13,075 nt of DNA from Bacillota bacterium (GTDB taxonomy: Bacteria; Bacillota; Clostridia; Peptostreptococcales; Anaerovoracaceae): contig JAEXBK010000158.1 in assembly GCA_023394035.1 (NCBI GenBank), positions 1 to 13,075 on the forward strand, in the 5' to 3' direction. The notes beneath the pieces are model-generated. The model was not told where the DNA came from and did no database searches. It saw only the letters and a program-made list of their open reading frames with translations. Below are positions 1 through 7,252 of this stretch, one piece after another. A program made the translations under genes and the position numbers. Position 1 is the stretch's first letter. Each line of letters opens with the position of its first letter.

Positions 1-247
1 GGCTGCCTGTGTGTTCGTTGAGCGGAGCCATTGAGAGTGCAAGCCCGTAATTCAAAAGGTGCATATGGCTGTCATTGAAGCCGGCACAGACAAATTTGCC
101 TTTTAGATCTACGACTTCATCACATCCGAGTGCATCGCCTTCGGAATTGCTTCCTGCAAATATGAACTTGCCGTTTTCGACGGCGAAAGCCTCTTTGAGA
201 GGAAGCTCTCCCGTGTATACTTCGGCATTTTTGTATAAAACTTTCAT
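1..247 (-). CDS. YtcJ-like amidohydrolase, N-terminal part (runs off left edge)
   Basis: The first 82 codons of a metal-dependent amidohydrolase are visible. The N-terminus has the usual beta-sandwich start (residues 1-50), followed by the signature stretch FNDSHMHLLNYG (57-68). His61 and His63 form the HxH metal pair of the amidohydrolase superfamily, and the Asn-Asp before them and the leucines after them are typical of the YtcJ-like (amidohydrolase_3) branch. This branch hydrolyses amide or related bonds, often with unknown substrates. The ATG at 245-247 (minus strand) has an AAGGAAG ribosome-binding site just upstream. It starts 28 bases after the symporter stop with no terminator between, so the two are probably co-transcribed and may act on related compounds (inference). 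The catalytic barrel lies outside the window, so the substrate cannot be judged. Confidence 0.85.
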   Translation of the reverse strand, partial: MKVLYKNAEVYTGELPLKEAFAVENGKFIFAGSNSEGDALGCDEVVDLKGKFVCAGFNDSHMHLLNYGLALSMAPLNEHTGS

Positions 248-275
248 TGTGTAACTTCCTTATAATTGAATTTGA

Positions 276-1754
276 TTAGTCTTCGTAGAAGATCTTTGTA
301 TCTTTTTCTACCGTACCGATTCCCATGTATCTTGCCTTGTAATCCTTGAGCAGCTTCAGATAGTCGTTCGAAAGTACCATGATTACAAATACGTTTACAA
401 ATGTCGGAACTGCAGATGTGATATCTACTACAGTCCAGATAAATCCCTGATTATTGGTCTTTACAAGGTATATTGTCCAGAGCATAGCAGGAAGTGCACG
501 CGTTACCCAGAATATCTTCATGAGTATATCAAAGAACGCTGAACCGTTCTTATTCAGATGCTGCAATACTGCTATGTAGTAAGTAAACCAACCGCCTGAT
601 GTGGTTACGGTAAAGATTACCATTATTATTGCAAGGAGTATAGCTCCTACTGAGCCGAAGCCTTCCGAGAATGCCGACTGAGCAAGTGTTCCGCCGTTTG
701 TTCCGTCTGACCACATTCCACTTAAGATAACAGAAAGACCTGTTATCGAGCATACGATGAATGTATCAAAGAATACTTCGAATGATCCCCAAAGTCCCTG
801 AGCTACAGGGTGTTCAGTGTTTGCGGAAGCGTGGATCATCGGGGAAGTACCCCAGCCTGCTTCGTTAGAATAAACCGAACGTGACATACCCGTTCTGATG
901 ATTGAGCCTACAGTAGCACCTGCAAATCCGCCGACTGCAGCAGTTCCCGTGAATGCTCCGCTAAAGATAGCCCCGATAGCTCCCGGAACGGCTTTTACAT
1001 TTACTATGATCATTGCGATTCCCATTAAGAGATAAAGCGCACTCATGAAAGGAACGAGCTTTGAAAATTTTGATGCGATACCCTTTGTTCCGCCTGTAGT
1101 TGCGATATATGTCGCAATCATGATTACAAATCCCATGAGGATTATTGTGTTGAGCTCAAAGCCTGCGACTGTAAGTGTTTCTTTACCGATTGCACCGGCA
1201 AGAACCTGAGCCGCTGTAAGGTTTGAAGAAGAAACGAAGAATGTCGAGAAGATTCCGATTCCGAAGATGAAAGCAAAGATCTTCCAAACACCGCCCCAAT
1301 GTCTCTTTTCACCGAGACCTTTTTCCATGTAGTATGTAGGTCCGCCGTAGTATTCACCTTTTTCGTTTTTTGTACGGTAGAATACACCGAGCGTTACCTC
1401 AACCTGTTTAAGTATCATTCCGAGAGATGCGCAGAGCCACATCCAGAGGATAGCACCCGGACCCCCTGCAGCAACGGCAGTTGCAACACCGGCTATATTA
1501 CCGAATCCTACAGTGCCGCCGACAGCCGTACAGATAGCTTCAAAGGCGGAAAGCTGCCCTTTGTTGTGTGCGTCTATGCTGTCCTGTGACTTCTTGCTGA
1601 ACAGATTACCGGCAGTATTTTTCATGATGTGCCCGAAGTGTCTGAACTGAAAGAATCCTGACGCGATCGTGAAATAGAGACCTGTGGAAATCATGAGAAT
1701 AATAAGCGGTAATCCCCATAATACGCCAACTAGCCAATCAAGTACTTTAACCAT
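276..1754 (-). CDS. AGCS-family sodium/amino-acid (alanine/glycine) symporter
   Basis: A 492-residue multi-pass membrane protein of the alanine or glycine:cation symporter family (TC 2.A.25), which imports small amino acids with Na+ across the cytoplasmic membrane. Family hallmarks are the GGTVGFGNIAGVATAVAAGG stretch (79-98), the PGAILWMWLCASLGM helix that follows it, and GGPTYYMEKGLG (137-148). Roughly ten hydrophobic segments are spread along the whole length, and the size is normal for the family. I chose the ATG at 1752-1754 because a perfect AAGGAGG lies 5 bases upstream (1760-1766). The frame stays open to 1829, but that extension would contain the promoter's -10 box. Exact substrate (alanine, glycine or another) cannot be told from sequence alone. 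The amidohydrolase gene follows it directly. Confidence 0.95.
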   Translation of the reverse strand: MVKVLDWLVGVLWGLPLIILMISTGLYFTIASGFFQFRHFGHIMKNTAGNLFSKKSQDSIDAHNKGQLSAFEAICTAVGGTVGFGNIAGVATAVAAGGPGAILWMWLCASLGMILKQVEVTLGVFYRTKNEKGEYYGGPTYYMEKGLGEKRHWGGVWKIFAFIFGIGIFSTFFVSSSNLTAAQVLAGAIGKETLTVAGFELNTIILMGFVIMIATYIATTGGTKGIASKFSKLVPFMSALYLLMGIAMIIVNVKAVPGAIGAIFSGAFTGTAAVGGFAGATVGSIIRTGMSRSVYSNEAGWGTSPMIHASANTEHPVAQGLWGSFEVFFDTFIVCSITGLSVILSGMWSDGTNGGTLAQSAFSEGFGSVGAILLAIIMVIFTVTTSGGWFTYYIAVLQHLNKNGSAFFDILMKIFWVTRALPAMLWTIYLVKTNNQGFIWTVVDITSAVPTFVNVFVIMVLSNDYLKLLKDYKARYMGIGTVEKDTKIFYED

Positions 1755-1812
1755 AATGTCCTCCTTAAAAAATGTTTGCGCACCGCTGTGCTTAATCAGT
1801 ATGTTGAAATTA

Positions 1813-1842
1813 ATTATAAATTGCGTCAATACGGTGTGTCAA
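1813..1842 (-). promoter_or_regulatory. Sigma-A-type promoter of the symporter-amidohydrolase unit
   Basis: Read on the minus strand, a perfect TTGACA (plus positions 1837-1842) and a perfect TATAAT (1813-1818) are separated by 18 bases. Transcription would start near 1806, leaving a leader of about 50 bases before the symporter ATG. The only structure I see in the leader is a short GCAC/GTGC hairpin. The strength of the match suggests strong expression unless repressed. Confidence 0.8.
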
Positions 1843-1945
1843 TGCATAATTATCATTTTGTTCTTATAATAATCAAATTGTGAAGTTTTTGACATACAAG
1901 GATGCATGAAGCGGTCATTTTTTTATAGCAAAAGCATCGATGTTA

Positions 1946-1954
1946 TGGTATAAT
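1946..1954 (+). promoter_or_regulatory. Extended -10 promoter of the tmk operon
   Basis: TGGTATAAT gives a perfect TATAAT (1949-1954) preceded by the TGN extension. No good -35 lies at 17 bases (1926-1931 reads TAGCAA), as is common for extended -10 promoters. Transcription would start near 1961, about 23 bases before the ATG of the small membrane peptide. A TTGACA at 1889-1894 is too far away to pair with it. Confidence 0.6.
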
Positions 1955-1983
1955 TTTCCTATATCCACACAGAAGGAGTAACT

Positions 1984-2091
1984 ATGCTGGCACTTAAGAT
2001 CATATTTTGTGTATTGCTGTGCTTGCCGCTTGTATATATTCTTTTCGTATTGTTTAATAACCTAATGGATACGATCTTAAAGGGGAAGTAG
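1984..2091 (+). CDS. Small single-pass membrane peptide (35 residues) leading the tmk operon
   Basis: An ATG with a good AGAAGGAG ribosome-binding site (1971-1978) opens a 35-codon frame ending in TAG, two bases before the thymidylate kinase ATG. Residues 6-24 are almost entirely hydrophobic (Ile, Leu, Val, Phe, Cys) with one proline, enough for one membrane helix. Lys5 and a short tail with Asp29, Lys33 and Lys35 flank it. The end of the gene (AAAGGGGAAG) doubles as the ribosome-binding site for tmk, so translation of the two is probably coupled. I do not recognise a named family. It could be a real small membrane protein or a leader peptide that tunes tmk translation. The promoter, ribosome-binding site and spacing support it being translated. 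Confidence 0.7.
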   Translation: MLALKIIFCVLLCLPLVYILFVLFNNLMDTILKGK

Positions 2092-2093
2092 GC

Positions 2094-2738
2094 ATGCAGG
2101 GAAGCAAACCCGGATTTTTCATAACAGTAGAAGGTGGAGACGGGTCGGGCAAATCGACTCAGCTTTCTAATATATGCGCGTATTTTGATGCGCACGATAT
2201 CCCATATATATTTACGAGGGAGCCGGGCGGTACGCAGATAGGGGAAAAGATAAGGCATATCATCCTCGATAACGGGAACAGTGAGATGTGCCCTATGGCG
2301 GAAGCCCTGCTTTATGCTGCGTCAAGAGCCCAGCATGTCGAACAGAAAATAAGGCCTGCGCTTGCAGAGGGAATAAGCGTCCTTTGCGACAGATTCGTCG
2401 ATTCGAGCATAGCGTATCAGGGATATGGCAGAGAACTCGGCGAACCAGTCAAGGTGATAAACGATTATGCTATAGCCGGATGCATACCGGATCTTACCGT
2501 GTTCCTTGACATTACGCCAAGCAAGGCCATGGATAGAATCGGAAAGAGAACGCTCGACAGGCTTGAGACCGAGGGCAGAGGCTTTCATGACAGAGTGTAT
2601 GACGGATATGTTGCGCTTATAGAAGAGGCGCGCAGCAAAGGCTCGGATCGTTTTGCGCTCGTAGATGCATCGCTTTCCGAGGAGGATGTTAAGATGAGCA
2701 TTTACGCTTACCTTGACAGGATCTTTGCAGGGGAATAA
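2094..2738 (+). CDS. tmk: Thymidylate kinase (dTMP kinase)
   Basis: A 214-residue enzyme that phosphorylates dTMP to dTDP with ATP, an essential step in making dTTP. The P-loop GGDGSGKST lies at residues 14-22, the TREPGGT motif at 41-47, and the DRFVDSSIAYQG dTMP-binding/DRx motif starts at 99. An arginine-rich lid (KRTLDRLETEGRGFHDRV) follows in the second half. Length is normal for bacterial Tmk. The ATG at 2094 sits two bases after the stop of the small membrane peptide, with its ribosome-binding site inside that gene. holB follows after 18 bases. In Bacillus, darA (yaaQ) and yaaR lie between tmk and holB; here they are absent. Confidence 0.97.
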   Translation: MQGSKPGFFITVEGGDGSGKSTQLSNICAYFDAHDIPYIFTREPGGTQIGEKIRHIILDNGNSEMCPMAEALLYAASRAQHVEQKIRPALAEGISVLCDRFVDSSIAYQGYGRELGEPVKVINDYAIAGCIPDLTVFLDITPSKAMDRIGKRTLDRLETEGRGFHDRVYDGYVALIEEARSKGSDRFALVDASLSEEDVKMSIYAYLDRIFAGE

Positions 2739-2756
2739 GGGGCAGAGGAGAATGTT

Positions 2757-3590
2757 ATGGCGTTAAGCGATCACGCCTGCCACGGAAGATGTGTCGATGA
2801 CATCAGAAGGGCAATAATAAATGACAAGATAGCACACGCTTATATAATTGAGGGAGACAGGCTTTCGGGTAAAACGGCTTTTGCGCTTGATTTTGTAAAG
2901 GCGATACTATGCGCCGCAAAGCCGGGAGAAGGCTGCGGCATATGCGGAGTATGCAGAAGCATAGAGCACGGAAACTATGAGGACCTCTACAGAATATCGG
3001 CTGATGACAAATCGCTGAAGGATAAGGAAATAGAGTCGCTTCAGAGCAACCTTCTCATCAAAGCTTCCGCAACCGCAGGGCGTAATATCGCCGTGATAGA
3101 GGATGCGGATACTATGACCGTCAGGGCACAGAACCGCCTTCTCAAGACGCTTGAGGAGCCTTCACCCGGAACGATAATCATGCTTTTGTCGGAGAACAGC
3201 GAAAATCTTCTTCCGACTATAAGGTCAAGATGTGTGAGAATAAGGCTGACAGGTCAGACGATCACAGAACCTTCGGGAAGTGAAATCGGTTTTGCAGCAT
3301 TGGCATCGGATCTTATTGAGCTGATTTCACGAGAAGCCCCGTTTCATCAATGGAAGGAGCTGCTTGAATCGAAGGTGAAGGACAGCAAGGACGCGCTGGC
3401 TTTGCTCGATGCACTTGAGAGGCTTATGCGTTCGGCTATAACGGAGAGTATAAGCGATAATAATACGCTGCTTAATGTTGAAGAGGCTTCGGCAGCGATA
3501 AGAATGATAGAGGAAGCCCGAAAGGATATTTCATATAACGTGAACGGTAAATATGCTATCAAGCATTTACTGCTCAGTATCGGAGGATAA
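2757..3590 (+). CDS. holB: DNA polymerase III subunit delta' (clamp loader)
   Basis: A 277-residue AAA+ protein of the replication clamp loader, which opens the sliding clamp at primer ends. It has a Walker-A-like GDRLSGKT (33-40), four zinc-binding cysteines (52, 60, 63, 66), the LLKTLEEP stretch (128-135) and the sensor/arginine-finger motif TIRSRC (154-159). The SRC motif is diagnostic of clamp-loader subunits. The C-terminal collar region is shorter than in Bacillus HolB (about 330 residues), but no frame break is visible. An AGAGGAG ribosome-binding site (2744-2750) supports the ATG at 2757 over the out-of-frame ATG at 2752. It lies between tmk and ricT, the usual Firmicute order. Confidence 0.93.
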   Translation: MALSDHACHGRCVDDIRRAIINDKIAHAYIIEGDRLSGKTAFALDFVKAILCAAKPGEGCGICGVCRSIEHGNYEDLYRISADDKSLKDKEIESLQSNLLIKASATAGRNIAVIEDADTMTVRAQNRLLKTLEEPSPGTIIMLLSENSENLLPTIRSRCVRIRLTGQTITEPSGSEIGFAALASDLIELISREAPFHQWKELLESKVKDSKDALALLDALERLMRSAITESISDNNTLLNVEEASAAIRMIEEARKDISYNVNGKYAIKHLLLSIGG

Positions 3591-3595
3591 TATAG

Positions 3596-4552
3596 ATGAT
3601 AACAGTGGCCGGAGTTAAATTCAGGAACACCGGAAAGGTATATTACTTTGACCCTGAAGAAATAGACGGACTCGAATTAGGAATGGGCGTTATAGTAGAA
3701 ACGGCAAGAGGATTCGAATTCGGAACGATTGCAATGCCTGTAACAAAGGTAAAAGAAGCAGACGTAATCAAACCGCTCAAGCGCATAGTCAGAGTTGCAA
3801 GTGAAGAAGACATCAGGAAGCGTGAAGAGAACGAGAGCAAGAAGGCGGAAGCGATGAGGCTCTGCCAGGAAAAAATCGACAAGCATTCCCTCGAAATGAA
3901 GCTTATAGATGTCGAATATACATTTGATAATAACAAGGTCGTATTTTACTTCACCTCGGACGGACGCGTTGACTTCCGCGAGCTCGTCAAAGATCTGGCA
4001 GGCGTATTCCGTATGAGAATAGAGCTGCGTCAGGTAGGTGTCAGAGACGAGGCGAAGATGATAGGCGGTTGTGGCTCATGTGGAAAGAGCCTTTGCTGCG
4101 CTTCATGGATGTCGGATTTTCAGCCTGTATCCATCAAGATGGCGAAGACACAGAACCTCTCACTTAATCCTACAAAGATAAGCGGTATTTGCGGAAGGCT
4201 TATGTGCTGCCTCAAATACGAAAATGACGCATACATAGATTTACGCAAGGGCATGCCTGAGCCGGGAGAAAAGGTTCAGACTAACGACGGAATCGGTAAG
4301 GTCATAGATACGAATTTGCTTAAGGGCACGCTCAGAGTACGTCATTATTCGGGAGAAAAGGATGAGGACGGCTCAGAAAAGCTCGGCTCCGATATAATCA
4401 CGTACAGCAAAGAGGATGTAAGGCGTCTTAATCCGAAAAAACGCAGACCGCAATGCAAAAATTGTTGTTCCCATGCAGACGAGAACGACATTCTCTCCGA
4501 AGTTGATGCGGAATATAAGGATGAGCTTGCAGAACTCATCAAAGGCGACTGA
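3596..4552 (+). CDS. ricT: RicT (YaaT), PSP1-domain subunit of the Fe-S Y-complex
   Basis: A 318-residue homologue of Bacillus RicT/YaaT. In Bacillus, RicT joins RicA and RicF in an iron-sulfur complex that promotes RNase Y mRNA processing, sporulation and competence. The PSP1 domain covers about residues 55-145. It is followed by the cysteine-rich signatures GGCGSCGKSLCC (157-168) and ISGICGRLMCCLKYE (195-209), which supply Cys159, 162, 167, 168, 199, 204 and 205. The tail carries an extra cysteine group (287, 290, 291) after a basic patch, and then an acidic end. The stop codon overlaps the next start (TGATG, sharing one base), so ricT and trmN6 are probably translationally coupled. I see no ricA or ricF in the window. 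Confidence 0.93.
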   Translation: MITVAGVKFRNTGKVYYFDPEEIDGLELGMGVIVETARGFEFGTIAMPVTKVKEADVIKPLKRIVRVASEEDIRKREENESKKAEAMRLCQEKIDKHSLEMKLIDVEYTFDNNKVVFYFTSDGRVDFRELVKDLAGVFRMRIELRQVGVRDEAKMIGGCGSCGKSLCCASWMSDFQPVSIKMAKTQNLSLNPTKISGICGRLMCCLKYENDAYIDLRKGMPEPGEKVQTNDGIGKVIDTNLLKGTLRVRHYSGEKDEDGSEKLGSDIITYSKEDVRRLNPKKRRPQCKNCCSHADENDILSEVDAEYKDELAELIKGD

Positions 4553-5298
4553 TGGCGAGGCGTATCGACGATACGGGCTTTGGGGATATCAAGGTTATAC
4601 AGGAAACGGAATGCTTCTGCTATGGAGTAGATGCGGTTCTGCTTGCTGATATGGCTGCAAAGGGAAGGCGCTATACACGGACGAGCAGAATATGCGATCT
4701 CGGCACAGGAAACGGTATCGTTCCGCTCATACTTTCTCACAAGACCGGTGCGGGACTGATTGCAGGGGTTGAAGTTATACCCGAAATGTATGAAATTGCT
4801 ATAGAAAACGCAAAGCTCAATAAGCTTGATGACAGATTGATGTTCGTTTCGGCAAATGTAAGGGATATAGATGAAGCGAGACTCGAAAAAGCGAGCTTTG
4901 ATGCCGTAACTATGAATCCGCCGTACACTAAGGATTCGGCAGGCATAAGGTGCAGCCACCCGTCAAAAGCATCGGCACGCCATGAGATTCACGGGAATCT
5001 TGACGACTTTATTGCGGCTGCGGAATATCTGCTTGATGACAGAGGCGATTTGTTTATGGTTCACAGACCGTCGAGGCTTGTAGATATATGCGAGAGCTGC
5101 CGTGCACACGGGCTTGAACCGAAGGAAATGTGCTTCGTAAGCGGCAAGCTCGGTGAGGTACCGAATATTTTACTGGTTCATGCAGTTAAGCACGGGAAAA
5201 GAGAGCTCAAGCTGCTTCCGCCGCTTGCGGTCAGAAACGATGACGGTACATACACAAAACGACTGCTTTCTGCCTATGAGAGGCAGCAGGATATATGA
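4552..5298 (+). CDS. trmN6: tRNA1(Val) (adenine37-N6)-methyltransferase family
   Basis: A 248-residue SAM-dependent methyltransferase of the YabB/TrmN6 (YfiC) family, which in E. coli methylates the N6 of A37 in tRNA-Val. The SAM-binding motif DLGTGNGIVPL (49-59) and the catalytic NPPY (122-125) of amino-methyltransferases are intact. The N-terminal half also has the family's FCYGVDAVLLADMA stretch (22-35). Its position after ricT and before abrB matches the yabB locus of Bacillus. The yabA gene usual between ricT and yabB is missing, and so is rsmI (yabC), which usually follows. The ATG overlaps the ricT stop by one base. The exact tRNA target in this organism is inferred from the family. 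Confidence 0.88.
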   Translation: MARRIDDTGFGDIKVIQETECFCYGVDAVLLADMAAKGRRYTRTSRICDLGTGNGIVPLILSHKTGAGLIAGVEVIPEMYEIAIENAKLNKLDDRLMFVSANVRDIDEARLEKASFDAVTMNPPYTKDSAGIRCSHPSKASARHEIHGNLDDFIAAAEYLLDDRGDLFMVHRPSRLVDICESCRAHGLEPKEMCFVSGKLGEVPNILLVHAVKHGKRELKLLPPLAVRNDDGTYTKRLLSAYERQQDI

Positions 5299-5322
5299 TG
5301 TTATATTAGTGGAGGTAATAAT

Positions 5323-5643
5323 ATGATAACTGTAGATGTTAAGCTGGTGCTGATATGCTCGCTTCTTGCGGCGGCTACTGTACTTCTTGTATTTATGATT
5401 GTCGCTGTGTCAAATCTGACGAAGACGCTTAAGACACTTAACGGCATTCTCGACGACACTTCGACTGTAAGCGGAATAATACACGAAAAAGCAGTTGAAA
5501 CAAAGCCTGTTATCGATGATCTTTCAAGTGCCATAGTAAGCTTTTCAAGCGCAGCAAAAGGCAACGAAAACAGACTCGCATCACTTTCGAGCGTTGCAAA
5601 ATCGATCAGCTCTCTCGTTTCAATGATAAAGAAGAGCAAATAG
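5323..5643 (+). CDS. Small membrane-anchored protein with coiled-coil-like tail, DUF948-like
   Basis: A 106-residue protein of unknown function. Residues 6-30 form one strongly hydrophobic helix, so the short N-terminus and the long polar tail should lie on opposite sides of the membrane. Residues 31-106 are rich in Ser, Thr, Leu, Val and Lys with heptad-like spacing, which fits an extended helix or coiled coil. The overall plan resembles DUF948 proteins and the stalk of chemotaxis receptors, but without any signalling tip. A GGAGG ribosome-binding site lies 8 bases before the ATG. It sits 24 bases after trmN6 and 18 before the AbrB gene, inside the operon, where rsmI is often found in other Firmicutes. 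The family match is by general resemblance only. Confidence 0.8.
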   Translation: MITVDVKLVLICSLLAAATVLLVFMIVAVSNLTKTLKTLNGILDDTSTVSGIIHEKAVETKPVIDDLSSAIVSFSSAAKGNENRLASLSSVAKSISSLVSMIKKSK

Positions 5644-5661
5644 TCCCAAAGGAGAATTAAC

Positions 5662-5904
5662 ATGAAAGCAACAGGAATAGTAAGACCTGTCGATTCGCTC
5701 GGCAGAGTTGTCATTCCAATAGAATTAAGAAGAAACCTCGGAATTAAACCTGACGATTCACTTGAAGTATTTGTTGATGACAAATACATCATGCTCAAGA
5801 AATACGAACCGGCATGTATATTCTGCGGAAGCAATGACGACATAAAGCAGATTCACGGCAGAAGCATATGTGCTAATTGTATAGCCGAAATGAAAAAACT
5901 GTAA
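5662..5904 (+). CDS. AbrB-family transition-state regulator with Cys4 tail
   Basis: An 80-residue DNA-binding protein. Residues 1-50 match the AbrB swapped-hairpin fold very well (KATGIVRPVDSLGRVVIPIE at 2-21, then RRNLGIKPDDSLEVFVDD), so it should bind DNA as a dimer or tetramer and act as a global growth-phase regulator. Bacillus AbrB has a different multimerisation domain after this point. Here residues 52-73 form CxxC-N14-CxxC (Cys52, 55, 70, 73), probably one zinc site, as seen in many clostridial AbrB proteins. An AAAGGAG ribosome-binding site precedes the ATG. The gene lies within the tmk operon, 27 bases before murA, with no separate promoter visible. Confidence 0.92.
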   Translation: MKATGIVRPVDSLGRVVIPIELRRNLGIKPDDSLEVFVDDKYIMLKKYEPACIFCGSNDDIKQIHGRSICANCIAEMKKL

Positions 5905-5931
5905 GCGTTACAGCAAAACAGGAGGATTGAC

Positions 5932-7197
5932 GTGGCTAAGTATTTAGTACAGAGCAGCGGTCCGCTTGCGGGGAAGGTCCACATAAGCGGAGCCAAGAAT
6001 GCGGTGCTGCCTTTGATGGCGGCTGCAATTTTACCGGGCAAAAAGTGTAAGATCAGAGATGTTCCGGATCTTATTGACGTTAAGGTCATGACGGAAATTC
6101 TTTCTTCGCTCGGCGGAAATGTTGAATTTACAAGAGAAGGCGAACTCGAAATAGATATGGCGAATCTGAGCGGCTGTGAGGTCGGCTATGACCTTGCGAG
6201 CAAGATGAGAGCGTCGTTTTTGATAATGGGCTCGCTTCTCGCAAGGGTAGGACATGCAAAGGTATATATGCCGGGCGGCTGCACTATCGGGGCGAGACCT
6301 GTTGACCTTCATCTGAAGGGATTTGAAGCTCTTGGAGCAAAGGTGACCGAAAAGGATAATATCGTAGAAGCGATCGTGGGCGAAGAAGGACTCATAGGAG
6401 CTTCAATATATCTTGACTTTCCAAGCGTAGGTGCAACGGAAAACATTATGACTGCCGCAGTTCTGGCAAAAGGAACGACATATATAGAAAATGCGGCGGA
6501 AGAGCCTGAAATAGTAGATCTTGCGAACTTCCTGAACAGGATGGGAGCATCAATTAAAGGAGCAGGAACGGACACTATCAAGATAGAGGGCGTATCGGAG
6601 CTGCACGGAACGGATCATACTGTAATACCGGACAGAATCGAAACGGCTACGTTTATGCTTGCGGCTGCTATAACCCGCGGTGAGCTTTTGATACAGAACG
6701 TTGTGCCGGATCACGTAAAGCCTATAACGGCAAAGCTTAAGGAATGTGGCGTGACGGTAGAGCTGACGGATGAGGGGCTGTATGTCAACGGTGCTGATAA
6801 GAAGCTCGTTGCAACGGACCTCAAGACTCTTCCGTATCCCGGATTCCCGACTGATATTCAGTCTCCGTTCATGTCATTCCTGACTACGGTAGAAGGTAAC
6901 AGCAATGTAATAGAAACCGTATTCGAAAATCGTTTCATGCATGTTGCCGAGCTGAACAGAATGGGTGCAAATATCTCAACGAAGGGGAACAAGGCCTTTG
7001 TTTCAGGAGGTAAGCAGCTTGAGGGAGCAAATGTTGCCGCTACAGACTTAAGGGCGGGAGCAGCACTCGTGCTTGCAGGACTTGTGGCATCCGGAACGAC
7101 TGTAATATCCCGAATCTATCATGTCGAGCGCGGATACGAGAAATTCGTAGAAAAATTCCGTGCCCTCGGTGCGAATATTTTGATCTTAGAAGACTGA
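5932..7197 (+). CDS. murA: UDP-N-acetylglucosamine 1-carboxyvinyltransferase MurA
   Basis: A 421-residue cytoplasmic enzyme that transfers enolpyruvate from PEP to UDP-GlcNAc, the first committed step of peptidoglycan synthesis and the target of fosfomycin. Lys22-Asn23 in SGAKNAVLPL, Arg93 in KMRASFL and the catalytic Cys117 in PGGCTIGARPVDLHLKGFEA are all present. The cysteine (not aspartate) predicts fosfomycin sensitivity at the target level. The FPTDIQSPFMSF and DLRAGAALVLAG motifs of the second half are also intact. The start is GTG with a CAGGAGG ribosome-binding site 6 bases upstream. Many Firmicutes have two MurA copies; only this one is in view. It follows the AbrB gene by 27 bases, so it is probably in the same transcript. 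Confidence 0.97.
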   Translation: MAKYLVQSSGPLAGKVHISGAKNAVLPLMAAAILPGKKCKIRDVPDLIDVKVMTEILSSLGGNVEFTREGELEIDMANLSGCEVGYDLASKMRASFLIMGSLLARVGHAKVYMPGGCTIGARPVDLHLKGFEALGAKVTEKDNIVEAIVGEEGLIGASIYLDFPSVGATENIMTAAVLAKGTTYIENAAEEPEIVDLANFLNRMGASIKGAGTDTIKIEGVSELHGTDHTVIPDRIETATFMLAAAITRGELLIQNVVPDHVKPITAKLKECGVTVELTDEGLYVNGADKKLVATDLKTLPYPGFPTDIQSPFMSFLTTVEGNSNVIETVFENRFMHVAELNRMGANISTKGNKAFVSGGKQLEGANVAATDLRAGAALVLAGLVASGTTVISRIYHVERGYEKFVEKFRALGANILILED

Positions 7198-7204
7198 TAA
7201 AAGA

Positions 7205-7232
7205 TTACCGCGGCAATGAGCTGTCGCGGTAA
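7205..7232 (+). other. Intercistronic hairpin between murA and fbp
   Basis: TTACCGCGGCA (7205-7215) pairs with TGTCGCGGTAA (7222-7232), giving an 11-bp stem with one G-U pair and a six-base loop. There is no T-run after it (ACATTTTGG follows), so it is a poor intrinsic terminator. More likely it is a stabilising or processing hairpin that sets different mRNA levels for murA and fbp, or a weak attenuator. It ends 10 bases before the fbp ribosome-binding site and does not cover it. Confidence 0.55.
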
Positions 7233-7252
7233 GTCACATTTTGGAGGGGAAA

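Noticed and set aside
1755..1829. Longer symporter start (25 extra residues)
   Set aside because: It would include the -10 box of the symporter's own promoter, while the ATG at 1754 has a perfect ribosome-binding site.
1889..1894. TTGACA as -35 of the tmk operon
   Set aside because: No -10 lies 16-19 bases downstream; the real TATAAT is 54 bases away and has its own TGN extension.
4345..4959. 204-codon antisense open frame across the ricT-trmN6 junction
   Set aside because: Both plus-strand genes have intact family motifs there, and the antisense frame shows no recognisable domain.
7241..7252. TTG start for fbp
   Set aside because: The TTG directly abuts the GGAGGGG ribosome-binding site that serves the ATG at 7253.
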